40,781 nt of DNA, taken from Nannocystis exedens. GTDB taxonomy: Bacteria > Myxococcota_A > Polyangia > Polyangiales > Polyangiaceae. Below the pieces are notes generated by a model. It had not been told where the DNA came from. It worked only from the letters and a program-made list of their open reading frames with translations, and made no database searches. This document shows positions 1 through 8,100 of this stretch, piece after piece. The DNA is taken from positions 1-40,781 of the forward strand of contig CAMAVR010000030.1 in assembly GCA_945861885.1 (NCBI GenBank), given 5' to 3'. Position numbers and translations under genes: made by a program. Position 1 is the stretch's first letter. Every line of letters starts with the position of its first letter.

Positions 1-140
1 TTGCGCTACCGGCCGCGGCAACTTGGCTCAAAGCGAAACTGTCGAGCGGGCCGCCGCCACGCGGCACACTGCGACCGATTTCGTGGGCGGGGAAAAAGCA
101 CTCCCACCTAGTAAGCAAAAGCGTCGAAGCAACGCTCCTC
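1..140. other. Left-edge segment, coding status unclear
   Basis: About 140 bases before the repeat element. A plus-strand frame is open from the window edge through the repeat to position 250. A minus-strand frame is also open from about 110 to the left edge with high GC at third positions. Either could be the end or start of a gene lying mostly outside the window. No domain can be recognised in so short a stretch, so no gene is called. Part of the plus-strand frame is simply the translated repeat element. Confidence 0.3.
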
Positions 141-265
141 GCGCTCTAGAAACTCCCCCTCACCCCCCAACTAGAGCCGCGGTGCTCACTCCCCCTCTCC
201 CCCCAAGGGGGGAGAGGGGACGCTGCGACCCTTTCAGCCGCGGGGGGTGAGGGGGGGCGCTCTAG
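141..265. repeat. Compound palindromic repeat element with 9-base flanking direct repeat
   Basis: An outer inverted pair (CCCTCACCCCCC-type at 153-168 and GGGGGGTGAGGG-type at 242-257) encloses a perfect 13-base inner inverted repeat (192-204 against 207-219, 2-base loop). The sequence GCGCTCTAG occurs at 141-149 and again at 257-265, directly outside the palindrome, as expected for a target-site duplication. The right copy covers the pyrE stop codon (262-264, read on the minus strand), so the element appears to have landed at the very 3' end of pyrE. Relatives with the same motif layout occur at 31163-31295 and 40621-40781. It could also form a transcription-blocking hairpin between pyrE and whatever lies to the left. 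It has no coding capacity of its own. Confidence 0.8.
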
Positions 266-849
266 TCGTTCATAAAATCACGGCGCGTGAAAATCGCTGA
301 AAATGCGACATCTTCCGCTTCAATTGCGGCACGCGCCCCTTCCAATCGATCGACCAGCGTCACAACTCCATGCACTCGAAACCCCGCGTTTCGGATGTTC
401 GCGATCGCTTTGCATGTCGACCCGCCGGTCGTCGTCGTATCTTCCAAAATCACAACAGAGCTCTCAGGCGGAAGATGGCTTCCGCCTTCGATCAATCGTT
501 GCGAGCCGTGCCCCTTCGCTTCTTTGCGAACGTAAATTGCGTCGAGCGCGCGAGTTCTGTTTCCTTTGGCGCGACGCTGCTCGCTTATCAATGATACCGA
601 GCTTGCGAGTGAGCAGCCACCGAGCGCTACGCCGGCAACTGCAACGCAATCGATTTTGAGCGCCTCGACGGCATCGAGCATCACTGTTCCGACGAGGGCA
701 TGACCTTCAGCCGTTAGTACCGCCTGCTTGCAGTCGATAAAAAAATCGCTTTCACGACCCGATGTCAAAATCACTTTTCGCCTTGAAAAAGAGAGCGTAC
801 GGAGGAGCTCCAAAAGGCGCGTGCGGTCAGTCATGTCGGTTTCGTTCAT
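262..849 (-). CDS. pyrE: Orotate phosphoribosyltransferase
   Basis: PyrE transfers the phosphoribosyl group of PRPP to orotate to make OMP, the fifth step of de novo pyrimidine synthesis, in the cytosol. The 195-residue length is normal. Residues near 107-117 carry the catalytic-loop pattern RKEAKGHGS (family form RKExKxHG). Near residue 135 is the PRPP-binding motif VVILEDTTTTGGS (family form VEDVxTTGxS). A second in-frame ATG lies at 834, five codons in, and neither start has a strong ribosome site. It is last in a minus-strand series after three bactofilin genes (81-base gap), so it is probably co-transcribed with them. A palindromic element touches its stop codon. The assignment is secure; only the exact start is uncertain. 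Confidence 0.93.
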   Translation of the reverse strand: MNETDMTDRTRLLELLRTLSFSRRKVILTSGRESDFFIDCKQAVLTAEGHALVGTVMLDAVEALKIDCVAVAGVALGGCSLASSVSLISEQRRAKGNRTRALDAIYVRKEAKGHGSQRLIEGGSHLPPESSVVILEDTTTTGGSTCKAIANIRNAGFRVHGVVTLVDRLEGARAAIEAEDVAFSAIFTRRDFMND

Positions 850-930
850 GCCTGAAAATGCGATGAAATCGTACAGTTCGCAAGAACCGCGCGGGGGAGG
901 TTGGCTAAAATGGGCTAATTTCGCCTGAAA

Positions 931-1644
931 TCAGCGCTTTTTCGCCAGCATCCCCCGAGCCCCTTTTTTTATGGAGGGGACCGATGGGATTTCGATCGAG
1001 TTCTCGTCGGAATTGAGCGGGACCGGCATTTCTGACGACGGCGGCCCCTCCTCTTCTTGTTCTTGCTCGACATCTAGCGCCAGCGCTGAAACCTCAGAAT
1101 GCCGCGGCGGAGGTGATGCTACTTCGATTCGCTTTGCGGCGTGGGCAGCTTGCGCGGAGGCACGCGGCTGCGCGATGACCGGCGGCGCCGGAACGCGCGA
1201 TTGCGCCGACGCTGCCGACGCTGCCGGAGCGCGGGCTGGTGCGAAGTGCGAAGTCGTTGCGACGCGCGATGGCGATGACGGCTTCGATTGCGACGATGTT
1301 GTTACACGAGCCGGCGGTGCTACGCCGAAATCGCCCACTTCAAGGCGACCTCGCATCAACGCGCCGGGCAAAATCGCCACGCGTGGCGCTCGAACGGTGC
1401 CAACGACGCGCGCTCCGTCTTCGAGAGCGATCGACTCTTCGCCTGTTACGTCGCCTTGCACGGCTCCGCGCACGATAATGCGTCGCCCCGCTAGATCGGA
1501 CGAAACGATGCCTGTCGACCCAACCGTTAGATCGCCTTCGACAGAGACCTCTCCTTCGACCTGCCCGTCGATTTCAAGATCGCCAGAGCCGCTAACTTTT
1601 CCGCGAATCCGTGTTCCACGACCGATAACCGTTGCATCTGCCAT
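931..1644 (-). CDS. Bactofilin with long C-terminal tail
   Basis: Bactofilins are small cytoskeletal proteins that self-assemble into filaments through a central right-handed beta-helix, acting in cell shape, chromosome positioning or envelope remodelling. Residues about 3-105 show the regularly spaced Gly/Val repeats typical of the domain (TVIGRGTRIRGKVSGSGDLE at the start). Residues about 110-225 are low-complexity Ala/Pro/Ser with an acidic patch (EQEQEEEG), and the protein ends in a basic stretch (KKGARGMLAKKR). Tails of this kind serve as partner-binding arms in some bactofilins. An AGGAG ribosome site precedes the ATG at 1644. It is the longest of three tandem paralogues and lies 65 bases after the second. 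The specific cellular role cannot be read from sequence. Confidence 0.9.
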   Translation of the reverse strand: MADATVIGRGTRIRGKVSGSGDLEIDGQVEGEVSVEGDLTVGSTGIVSSDLAGRRIIVRGAVQGDVTGEESIALEDGARVVGTVRAPRVAILPGALMRGRLEVGDFGVAPPARVTTSSQSKPSSPSRVATTSHFAPARAPAASAASAQSRVPAPPVIAQPRASAQAAHAAKRIEVASPPPRHSEVSALALDVEQEQEEEGPPSSEMPVPLNSDENSIEIPSVPSIKKGARGMLAKKR

Positions 1645-1709
1645 AAGCCGCTCCTAAAGCCGATCCGCTGTCAAATCACCGCTCAAAGCCCTTCGAACGG
1701 ACCAAAAGA

Positions 1710-2024
1710 CTACACATCCATATCGACGTTCCCCTTAAACTGGGCTCCGTCTGCAATCGTGATGCGCCCTGCGCGCACGTTTCCTACAACTCTTGAACCG
1801 CTCAGCAAATCGACACGGTCGGTCGAGCTGATGTTTCCGGTGATTGTCCCCGATACAGCAAAACTCCCGCCGTCGACGTCGGCCTCAACAAGCGCACCGT
1901 GCTCGACAGTGATCGCCTCTTTCGAGCTCAATTTACCGCGAACTACCCCTTGAACGACAACTTCTTCGTCGGCAAAGATTTCGCCTTCAATCGTAATCCC
2001 GGCACCGATGACTGTACTCGACAT
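1710..2024 (-). CDS. Bactofilin, minimal
   Basis: A 104-residue protein consisting almost entirely of the bactofilin beta-helix: short strands punctuated by Gly and hydrophobic residues (TVIGAGITIEGEIFADEEVV, then repeated turns ending in FKGNVDMDV). It lacks the long tail of its downstream neighbour, so it is the bare polymerising domain. An AGAGG-type ribosome site sits just before the ATG at 2024. It is the middle gene of a three-bactofilin row, separated from the others by 50 and 65 bases on the same strand, which suggests co-expression and possibly co-polymerisation. Myxococcus is known to have a cluster of bactofilin paralogues. Which of those this corresponds to cannot be decided here. 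Confidence 0.9.
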   Translation of the reverse strand: MSSTVIGAGITIEGEIFADEEVVVQGVVRGKLSSKEAITVEHGALVEADVDGGSFAVSGTITGNISSTDRVDLLSGSRVVGNVRAGRITIADGAQFKGNVDMDV

Positions 2025-2074
2025 GATAGCACCTCTTGTCGCGGGCTTACCCGCACCACATCCTGTAAACGCTT

Positions 2075-2461
2075 TTACTTGCGACGCTCAACTTTTGCCG
2101 CCGATTTTCGCGGTGCGATTTCTGCCGGCATTTCAAATTCGCTTTCGATATCGCCGGCGAAGTTTGCGCCGTCATCGAGCACGAAGCCGCCGGTCGCGCG
2201 GACCGTGCCGCGCATTGTCCCCCCGGACCAAATGTGGAGCGTCCCGCTTGCGGTTACATCGCCGTCGAGCTCGCCTTCGACGATCACGTTGCTGGCGTCG
2301 ATGTCGGACGCCGCGACGCCGCCTTTGCCGATCGACAAATCGCCACGCAGCGCGATTGCCCCTTCGATAGAGCCTTCGAGCATCAGGTTGCCTTCGCCGA
2401 CGATACGACCTCGAATGCGCGTACCGCTGCCAATTGTCGCTTCGCTGCTGAAATCATTCAT
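2075..2461 (-). CDS. Bactofilin
   Basis: A 128-residue bactofilin. The first 110 residues form the beta-helix (TIGSGTRIRGRIVGEGNLML onwards, ending near FVLDDGANFAGDIE). A short tail with clustered basic residues (PRKSAAKVERRK) follows. Its opening resembles that of the 237-residue paralogue at 931-1644, suggesting duplication within the cluster. It is the first bactofilin of the row in the direction of transcription and follows the membrane-anchored hypothetical gene by 48 bases. The basic tail could bind nucleic acid, membrane or a partner protein, but that is inference. The ribosome site is weak. Confidence 0.9.
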   Translation of the reverse strand: MNDFSSEATIGSGTRIRGRIVGEGNLMLEGSIEGAIALRGDLSIGKGGVAASDIDASNVIVEGELDGDVTASGTLHIWSGGTMRGTVRATGGFVLDDGANFAGDIESEFEMPAEIAPRKSAAKVERRK

Positions 2462-2509
2462 AGAGTGCTACCGTCGATGAAAAAGGTGAAGAGCGGCTCG
2501 CAGCCTACC

Positions 2510-3430
2510 TTATCGCGTGGTCGCTTCAAAGCAGTACTGGCGCCCTGGAGTCGCACATGTGATTTCAGCTTCAAGTTCGCCTGTTTGCCCTTCGAGTGAA
2601 CGCGTGTCGACGGCAAATTGCGACCAACCGTCGTTGTCTTTGTGAATTTGCCCACCAATAGGCCGCCCGTTGACGAGCCATCGAATCTGCACCGGCGCTC
2701 CTGTCCCCGCATGTTCCGCCTCCCAATGAAGCCCGTGATGAATGACAAGTGAACGGCCGAAGTGCACCGCCGGAAAAGAGATTGCAAGCGCAACGTTCGG
2801 CGGCGGTGTCGGGGCAAATATGCAACGTCGCGGTAAAAAATCGGTCGCCGCGAGGATTGTGAGGCCGACAAATGCACTGCCGCACATCGCCCGCGTACCC
2901 GGGATCGCCGGCCCAAAGCCAAGTTCACCCGCAAGCGTCGGATTCGACGACCATTCGCATGGTGTCGCCTCGCCGCCGCGCTTGAGTGAGACTCGCGCGC
3001 TCCGTGTTGCTACTTTGCCAAGCAAATCTTCAAGGACTGGCCAATATGACGGATTTCGTCGCACAAAAAGCGAGACATCGCCCGCGCGCTCTTCCGACTC
3101 GATTGGCCAGTTCTGAAGCGATTCGAGGTGCTGACCTCGGGTTGACACTTCGATCGCGCGCACGAAACGCGAATCGTCCGCGCGCGCGGTGACGCTTAGC
3201 GGAAGCAGCGAATCGTCGAAATAAAGCCTGCCAATCGGATCGGTCCAGTGCGGCGCGAGAACGACCATATCGCCTGGCTTTTTTATCGACGCGAGCTTCT
3301 CCCGCGCCACGCGCCAATCGGCTTCAGGAACAACACTGTAGATTTGTCGAGCGAACGCTACGAGCTCAATAAGCCCCGAAGCGATCAATACAGCCGCTAC
3401 AACGATGCGAAATCTGGAATGGCGCTGCAT
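2510..3430 (-). CDS. Hypothetical protein with N-terminal membrane anchor
   Basis: I do not recognise this 306-residue protein. The chosen ATG at 3430 gives MQRHSRFRIVVAAVLIASGL, a short basic stretch then about 20 hydrophobic residues, fitting a signal anchor or uncleaved signal peptide. Starting at 3466 would overlap the divergent glycosyltransferase gene. The rest is soluble-looking and probably extracytoplasmic. Phrases such as KPGDMVVLAPHW and the pairing with a GT39-type enzyme resemble the soluble portions that follow membrane glycosyltransferases, but no catalytic motif is visible. The C-terminal 90 residues look beta-rich (VQIRWLVNGRPIGG), perhaps a carbohydrate-binding or Ig-like fold. 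It is first in the minus-strand run leading into the bactofilins, only 23 bases from the divergent gene. Confidence 0.75.
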   Translation of the reverse strand: MQRHSRFRIVVAAVLIASGLIELVAFARQIYSVVPEADWRVAREKLASIKKPGDMVVLAPHWTDPIGRLYFDDSLLPLSVTARADDSRFVRAIEVSTRGQHLESLQNWPIESEERAGDVSLFVRRNPSYWPVLEDLLGKVATRSARVSLKRGGEATPCEWSSNPTLAGELGFGPAIPGTRAMCGSAFVGLTILAATDFLPRRCIFAPTPPPNVALAISFPAVHFGRSLVIHHGLHWEAEHAGTGAPVQIRWLVNGRPIGGQIHKDNDGWSQFAVDTRSLEGQTGELEAEITCATPGRQYCFEATTR

Positions 3431-3453
3431 GATTGGTTTATCACATCGGTACA

Positions 3454-5139
3454 ATGACAGCTTCATCGCGTAAAGATCTCTTGACTGGCGGCGGCCTCGG
3501 GCTTGCTTACGCCGTGTGGTTAATGGCGACGTGCGGCAATCTCGGCTTTGCGCGCGACGAGGGTTTTTACTTCAGTGCATCGCAACGTTACGCCGCCTGG
3601 TTTGCGCAGCTGTTTAGCAGCCCGCAGGCCGCGCTCACGCGAGGCGCGATCGATGCTGCGTGGTCAAACAACCACGAGCATCCGGCTCTCATCAAAAGTT
3701 TGTTTGCTCTTTCGTGGATGTTTTTGCATCAAAAATGGCATTTTTTCGAGCAGGGGAGCCTAGCGTTTCGGCTCCCTGGCATCATGATGATGGCCGTTGC
3801 GATCGCGACGACCTACCTGTTTGCCGCGCGCGCGTTTGGTCGCATCGAAGCGTTCGCCGCCGCCGCCGCGCTTGGGCTGATGCCGAGTCTCTTTTATCTC
3901 GCGCACTTGGCCTGTTTCGATGTTCCGATCATGGCCTTTTGGGTTCTTTCTATTTTTGCGTTTTGGCGTGCGGTTCACGCGCAAGGCTTCGGCTGGCCGA
4001 TCGCAAGCGGCGTCATTTTTGGCCTTGCTCTCGAAACTAAGCACAACGCGTGGATCTTGCCGTGCGTGTTTGTCGCCTACGCACTCGGTACGCAAATTTT
4101 GGCGTGGGCTTCGGGAGTGCCGTCGCAATCGAAGCGCATGGTTATCGCGCTCGTGTCGACATTGGCGATCGGCCCGGCGATCTTTTTCGCTCTGTGGCCG
4201 TGGATTTGGCACGATACGGCGGCCCGCCTGGCCGAATATGTCGAATTTCACGTGCACCACGTCTACTACAACATCGAATTTCTCGGGCAAAACTACTGGG
4301 GGCCGCCATCGCCCTTTTGGTATGCTCCCACGATGATCGCGGCCACGGTCCCGACAATCACCGTCCTTTTCTTTTTGCTTGGCGGCATGACGCAGCTCGG
4401 TAACGACGTACGTCAGCTGATCGGATCGTGGCAGGCGCGTCGAACCGCAAAGCAGAAGGCGAGCCGCGAACAGGGCGTCGATCGAGCTTCGACTGACCTC
4501 CTGCTCTTCCTCGGTTTTGCGGCGGCAATCGGGCCGTTTTTTCTGCCAAAAACACCTATTTTTGGCGGCACAAAGCACTGGATCACGGCCTATCCTTTCA
4601 TGGCAATTTTTGCCGGGCGGGGCGTCGCGTTTGCCGCTCGGTGGATCAAAGAGTACGCGAGCAAAAAGCCGCGATGGGTCGGTCATGCGGCGCTCGTGGC
4701 GCTCGGCTTCGCGGCGATCGCCGCCCCGCTAGCTGAAACGATCCACTCTCATCCGTTTGGGCTCTCGGTCTACACTCCGCTTGTCGGTGGCGCGCCCGGC
4801 GCTGCTGAGTTGGGCCTGAATCGCCAGTTTTGGGGCTTCACCAATCAAAGTGCCGCCCCTTATCTCGCTGCGCATGCGCCGCCAGGCGCGTCGGTGTTTA
4901 TTCACGACACGGCGTGGCAATCTTGGTCGCAGATGACGGCTGAACGGCGCATCCGGCCCGACCTTCGCGGCGTGATGCGCCAAGAAGAAGCGGACTATGC
5001 GCTCTATCAGCACGAGCTTCACATGGCGGAGGTCGAGTACGGCATCTGGTCAGTGTATAACGACACGCATCCGGTCGATATTGTCGCGTACGATGGCGTC
5101 CCAATCGTTACGATTTACGAGCGTCATCGCGCACGATGA
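3454..5139 (+). CDS. GT39/ArnT-like membrane glycosyltransferase
   Basis: A 561-residue polytopic membrane protein of the family that moves sugars from lipid-linked donors on the outer face of the inner membrane (dolichyl-phosphate-mannose mannosyltransferase/ArnT type). The first hydrophobic helix (about residues 10-28) is followed by RDEGFYFSASQRYA, matching the first-loop acidic motif that holds the catalytic Asp-Glu pair. Many hydrophobic helices follow up to about residue 430, then a soluble tail of about 120 residues. The ATG at 3454 is preferred over a TTG at 3433 because it lies nearer the hydrophobic start and leaves a small divergent gap. Its stop overlaps the tamB start by ATGA, so the two are translationally coupled. 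Donor and acceptor are unknown. Confidence 0.82.
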   Translation: MTASSRKDLLTGGGLGLAYAVWLMATCGNLGFARDEGFYFSASQRYAAWFAQLFSSPQAALTRGAIDAAWSNNHEHPALIKSLFALSWMFLHQKWHFFEQGSLAFRLPGIMMMAVAIATTYLFAARAFGRIEAFAAAAALGLMPSLFYLAHLACFDVPIMAFWVLSIFAFWRAVHAQGFGWPIASGVIFGLALETKHNAWILPCVFVAYALGTQILAWASGVPSQSKRMVIALVSTLAIGPAIFFALWPWIWHDTAARLAEYVEFHVHHVYYNIEFLGQNYWGPPSPFWYAPTMIAATVPTITVLFFLLGGMTQLGNDVRQLIGSWQARRTAKQKASREQGVDRASTDLLLFLGFAAAIGPFFLPKTPIFGGTKHWITAYPFMAIFAGRGVAFAARWIKEYASKKPRWVGHAALVALGFAAIAAPLAETIHSHPFGLSVYTPLVGGAPGAAELGLNRQFWGFTNQSAAPYLAAHAPPGASVFIHDTAWQSWSQMTAERRIRPDLRGVMRQEEADYALYQHELHMAEVEYGIWSVYNDTHPVDIVAYDGVPIVTIYERHRAR

Positions 5140-8100
5140 ATTCGAGGTGGCCCGATCGCACAGCGCCTCCGAAGCGAGGCTTTTTTGGCTGGATCGCGCT
5201 CGTGCTGTGCATTGTGCTGGCGGCTGTAGGCGCTCTGCCGATCGTTTTTGTCGTTGTGACCAACATCCCGTCGGTGAACCGGGCGATTTCGCACGAGCTA
5301 ATCGGACTTGCGCGTGAAGTAGGGGTCGATGCATCGTTCGACTTGTCGGTGCGTCTGCTTCCACCGCGCGTGATCATTCACAATGTTCGCATCGACGGGA
5401 CCGACCCGGCCGTCCCGTTCGTCACCGCCGAAGAGCTGAGCTTTCGTCCAAGCTTACTCCCGCTTCTATCGGGCAAAATCGTTGTGGCTCAAATTGAGCT
5501 CAATGTGCCTAAAATTCACGCGGTTTTTGAGAACGGCAAGCTGACAAATTTCGACTTATCGCGCTTCACTACAGATGAACGCAAGAGTGGTCCGCTCCAT
5601 CTGCCTGAGGCGGCGGTGGCGATCAGCGACGCCGAAGTCGACCTTGTCTATGACGCCGTGAGCGTTCACGTGACGGGGGCCGATGTCGACGCGCTGATTG
5701 AAGACGACCCGGAGCTAGGTTCGACGGTCGAGCTATCGCTGCAAGCAGGCCGTGTCGAAACCGAGTGGCCGCACGGAATTGGCGACCGCCACCGCGTCGA
5801 TGAAGATGTCCTCTGTTCACTGAGGAGTCGCGTTCGGATTTCGCCAACCGATGTTCTTATCCGGCATGCGGTTGCGCTTGGGTCGCTCGATGTTGATCCG
5901 GCCGAGGCGAGCCTCCCCGGTTGCCCGCTCGGCGTGACTGATGCGCGCCGTTTTGAAGCGAACGTTGGTCACGCTCGCATCCAATTTCCGTCAGATGATC
6001 AGTCGGCACCATCGATCGATGGGCACGTCCAAATGCGCGGTCCGGTTCGCGTCGCCGAGCGATTTATCGAGGAGCTACCGAGCATGGACGGATGGCTCGG
6101 GTTTGATGGTGACGTCCACTACGGCCCTGGGAACGTTTTGCCAGACTTGAAAGGGGCGATATCGGGCGGCAATCTCCGCATCGAACAGTTCAATATTGCG
6201 AAAACGTTCGCGAGCACGATTGAAATCGCAGACAACGTGATTTCGGCCGAAAAAACAGAGATTTCGCTCGCAAACGGCAAAGTGATTCTTTCGAATACGG
6301 TCGTCGACCCACTCGCAAAATTTGCCCCGATCAAGACGCAAATCGAGCTGGAGGGGCTTCAATTCGACGCACTCATGCGCGACCTCGGTGTGAGCGAGCA
6401 TCCGCACGTCTCGTGGGATATTCGTCGCTTTCACGGCGAGCAGTTTGTGGGGACGCTCAATCCTCTGAAAATTGATGGCGCCCTCGAAGGGAGCACGGCG
6501 AATTTTGCCGTCTACGACCGTGGGGTGGACGACCCAACCACGAAGCACATTTTGTCGATCAAAGAGGCGACGATCGCGATGCAGGTGAGCATTCGCGCGG
6601 CGGCGCTCGTGTTTCGCGGCGTGCGCGTCGCGCTTCCGTCGAGCCTAGTAGAAGGGGGCTACGTTTCGATCGGCTTCGATGATCAGCTCGGCGTTGAAGT
6701 GCCCCGAGCGCACGTCAACATCGCGGAGCTCTCGCCGATCGGAGCGATCGCGATGGAAGGGATTCTCGATGCATCGCTTCATCTGGCGGGCCCATTTACC
6801 GCGCCAAAGCTCACCGCCGAAGGTTCGATTCGCGACTACGTGATCGGAAACATGCCGGTCGGGACGGTCGAGTCGCTTCACGCGTCGCTCGAGGGGACGA
6901 TGCTCACGCTGAACGATGTTCATGTCGTGAAGGGGCACAGCGGCTATCGCGTTCCGTCAGCGACGCTCGATTTTGGCGGCCCCGCGGTGCTCGTTGTCGA
7001 TGGCGATGCGGAGGCGAGCGCGCTCAGTGTGCGCGATTTCTTGGCGATGTGGCGTTACGAAAAAGACCCGAGATACACCGATTTAGACGGCATCGTCAGC
7101 ACCCAAGTTCACGTTCACGTTGTGCTCGGAGGCGCGGAAGATCGTTGCGGCGACGGCGTCATTGAAGTTGGCGGCAATGCGAGCGTGACGCACGGCGCGA
7201 TCTTTGGGGAGCTTTTTGATGAAGCGGAGGCGTCGTTTGGTCTGAAGCTGTTCGACCAGAGCGCGGGGATCAACGGGTTCGATCTCGATATCTCGTCGAT
7301 TCAGCTTCGGCAACGGGCCGGAACTGCCGATCGCGCCGCGCTCGGTCTGATTATCGGCGAGGGGCGCATTCGTCGAGGAGGCGAACTGTCGGCGAGTTTC
7401 GCGGCGCAGTCAGTATCGATCGGCGCGCTCAAGCATATTAGGGCGACCGGCGTCGAAGCGGACGGGCTGCTATCGGCGACGGGACGGGTCACAGGGCGCG
7501 TCGATGCGATGACGGTGAGCGCCGATGCCGAGATCACCGCGCTTCGTCTGCGAGGAGCATCGGTCGGCCCTTCGCATCTCGTCGTGCGCGTTGCGCAGAC
7601 CGACCCACCCGCGAAAGTTATCGGGAAGACTTTGTGTGGAGCGCCGAAGTTTGCGCCGTTCGACCCCGATAAGTATGCCGCTCGCGAGCCGTCTGAGATG
7701 GCGATCAATCTCTCAGGCGACCTATTCGCAGGGCAGGTTCACATCGAAGACCTAGCGATCAAGCGAGGCCACTCCCCGCGGATTGCCGGTGAGGTGTCGG
7801 CGCGCGGACTCGATCTCGGTTTGGTGTCAAAGTGGCTCGCCAGCCGCGATTCAGAAATGACGACCCCCGCCGGTTTTACCGGGACGATCTCGGGCGATGT
7901 CGATATTGAAGATTGGAATCTTTCGGATTTCGGCAAATCAAAGGCGAAAATAGTGCTCACCGAGTTTCACGCGGCGCGCGGTGAAGCGCGCGTTCGATTG
8001 AAATCGGAGCGTGCAACCGCCGCGCTCGCCGACAATCGCCTCGCGCTTCCGAAAGTTGAATTTGCCGTCGAATCGCCCGACGGAATTGAAGGAGTTATTT

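Noticed and set aside
23..250. 75-residue plus-strand open frame at the left edge
   Set aside because: Its second half is the translated palindromic repeat, and no domain is visible. At best it is the tail of a gene outside the window.
971..1657. 228-residue plus-strand open frame opposite the long bactofilin
   Set aside because: Its Ser/Arg/Ala-rich translation mirrors the repetitive bactofilin tail and has no domain.
3760..4686. 308-residue minus-strand open frame inside the glycosyltransferase gene
   Set aside because: Its Arg/Lys-rich low-complexity translation has no family resemblance and lies opposite a convincing membrane enzyme.
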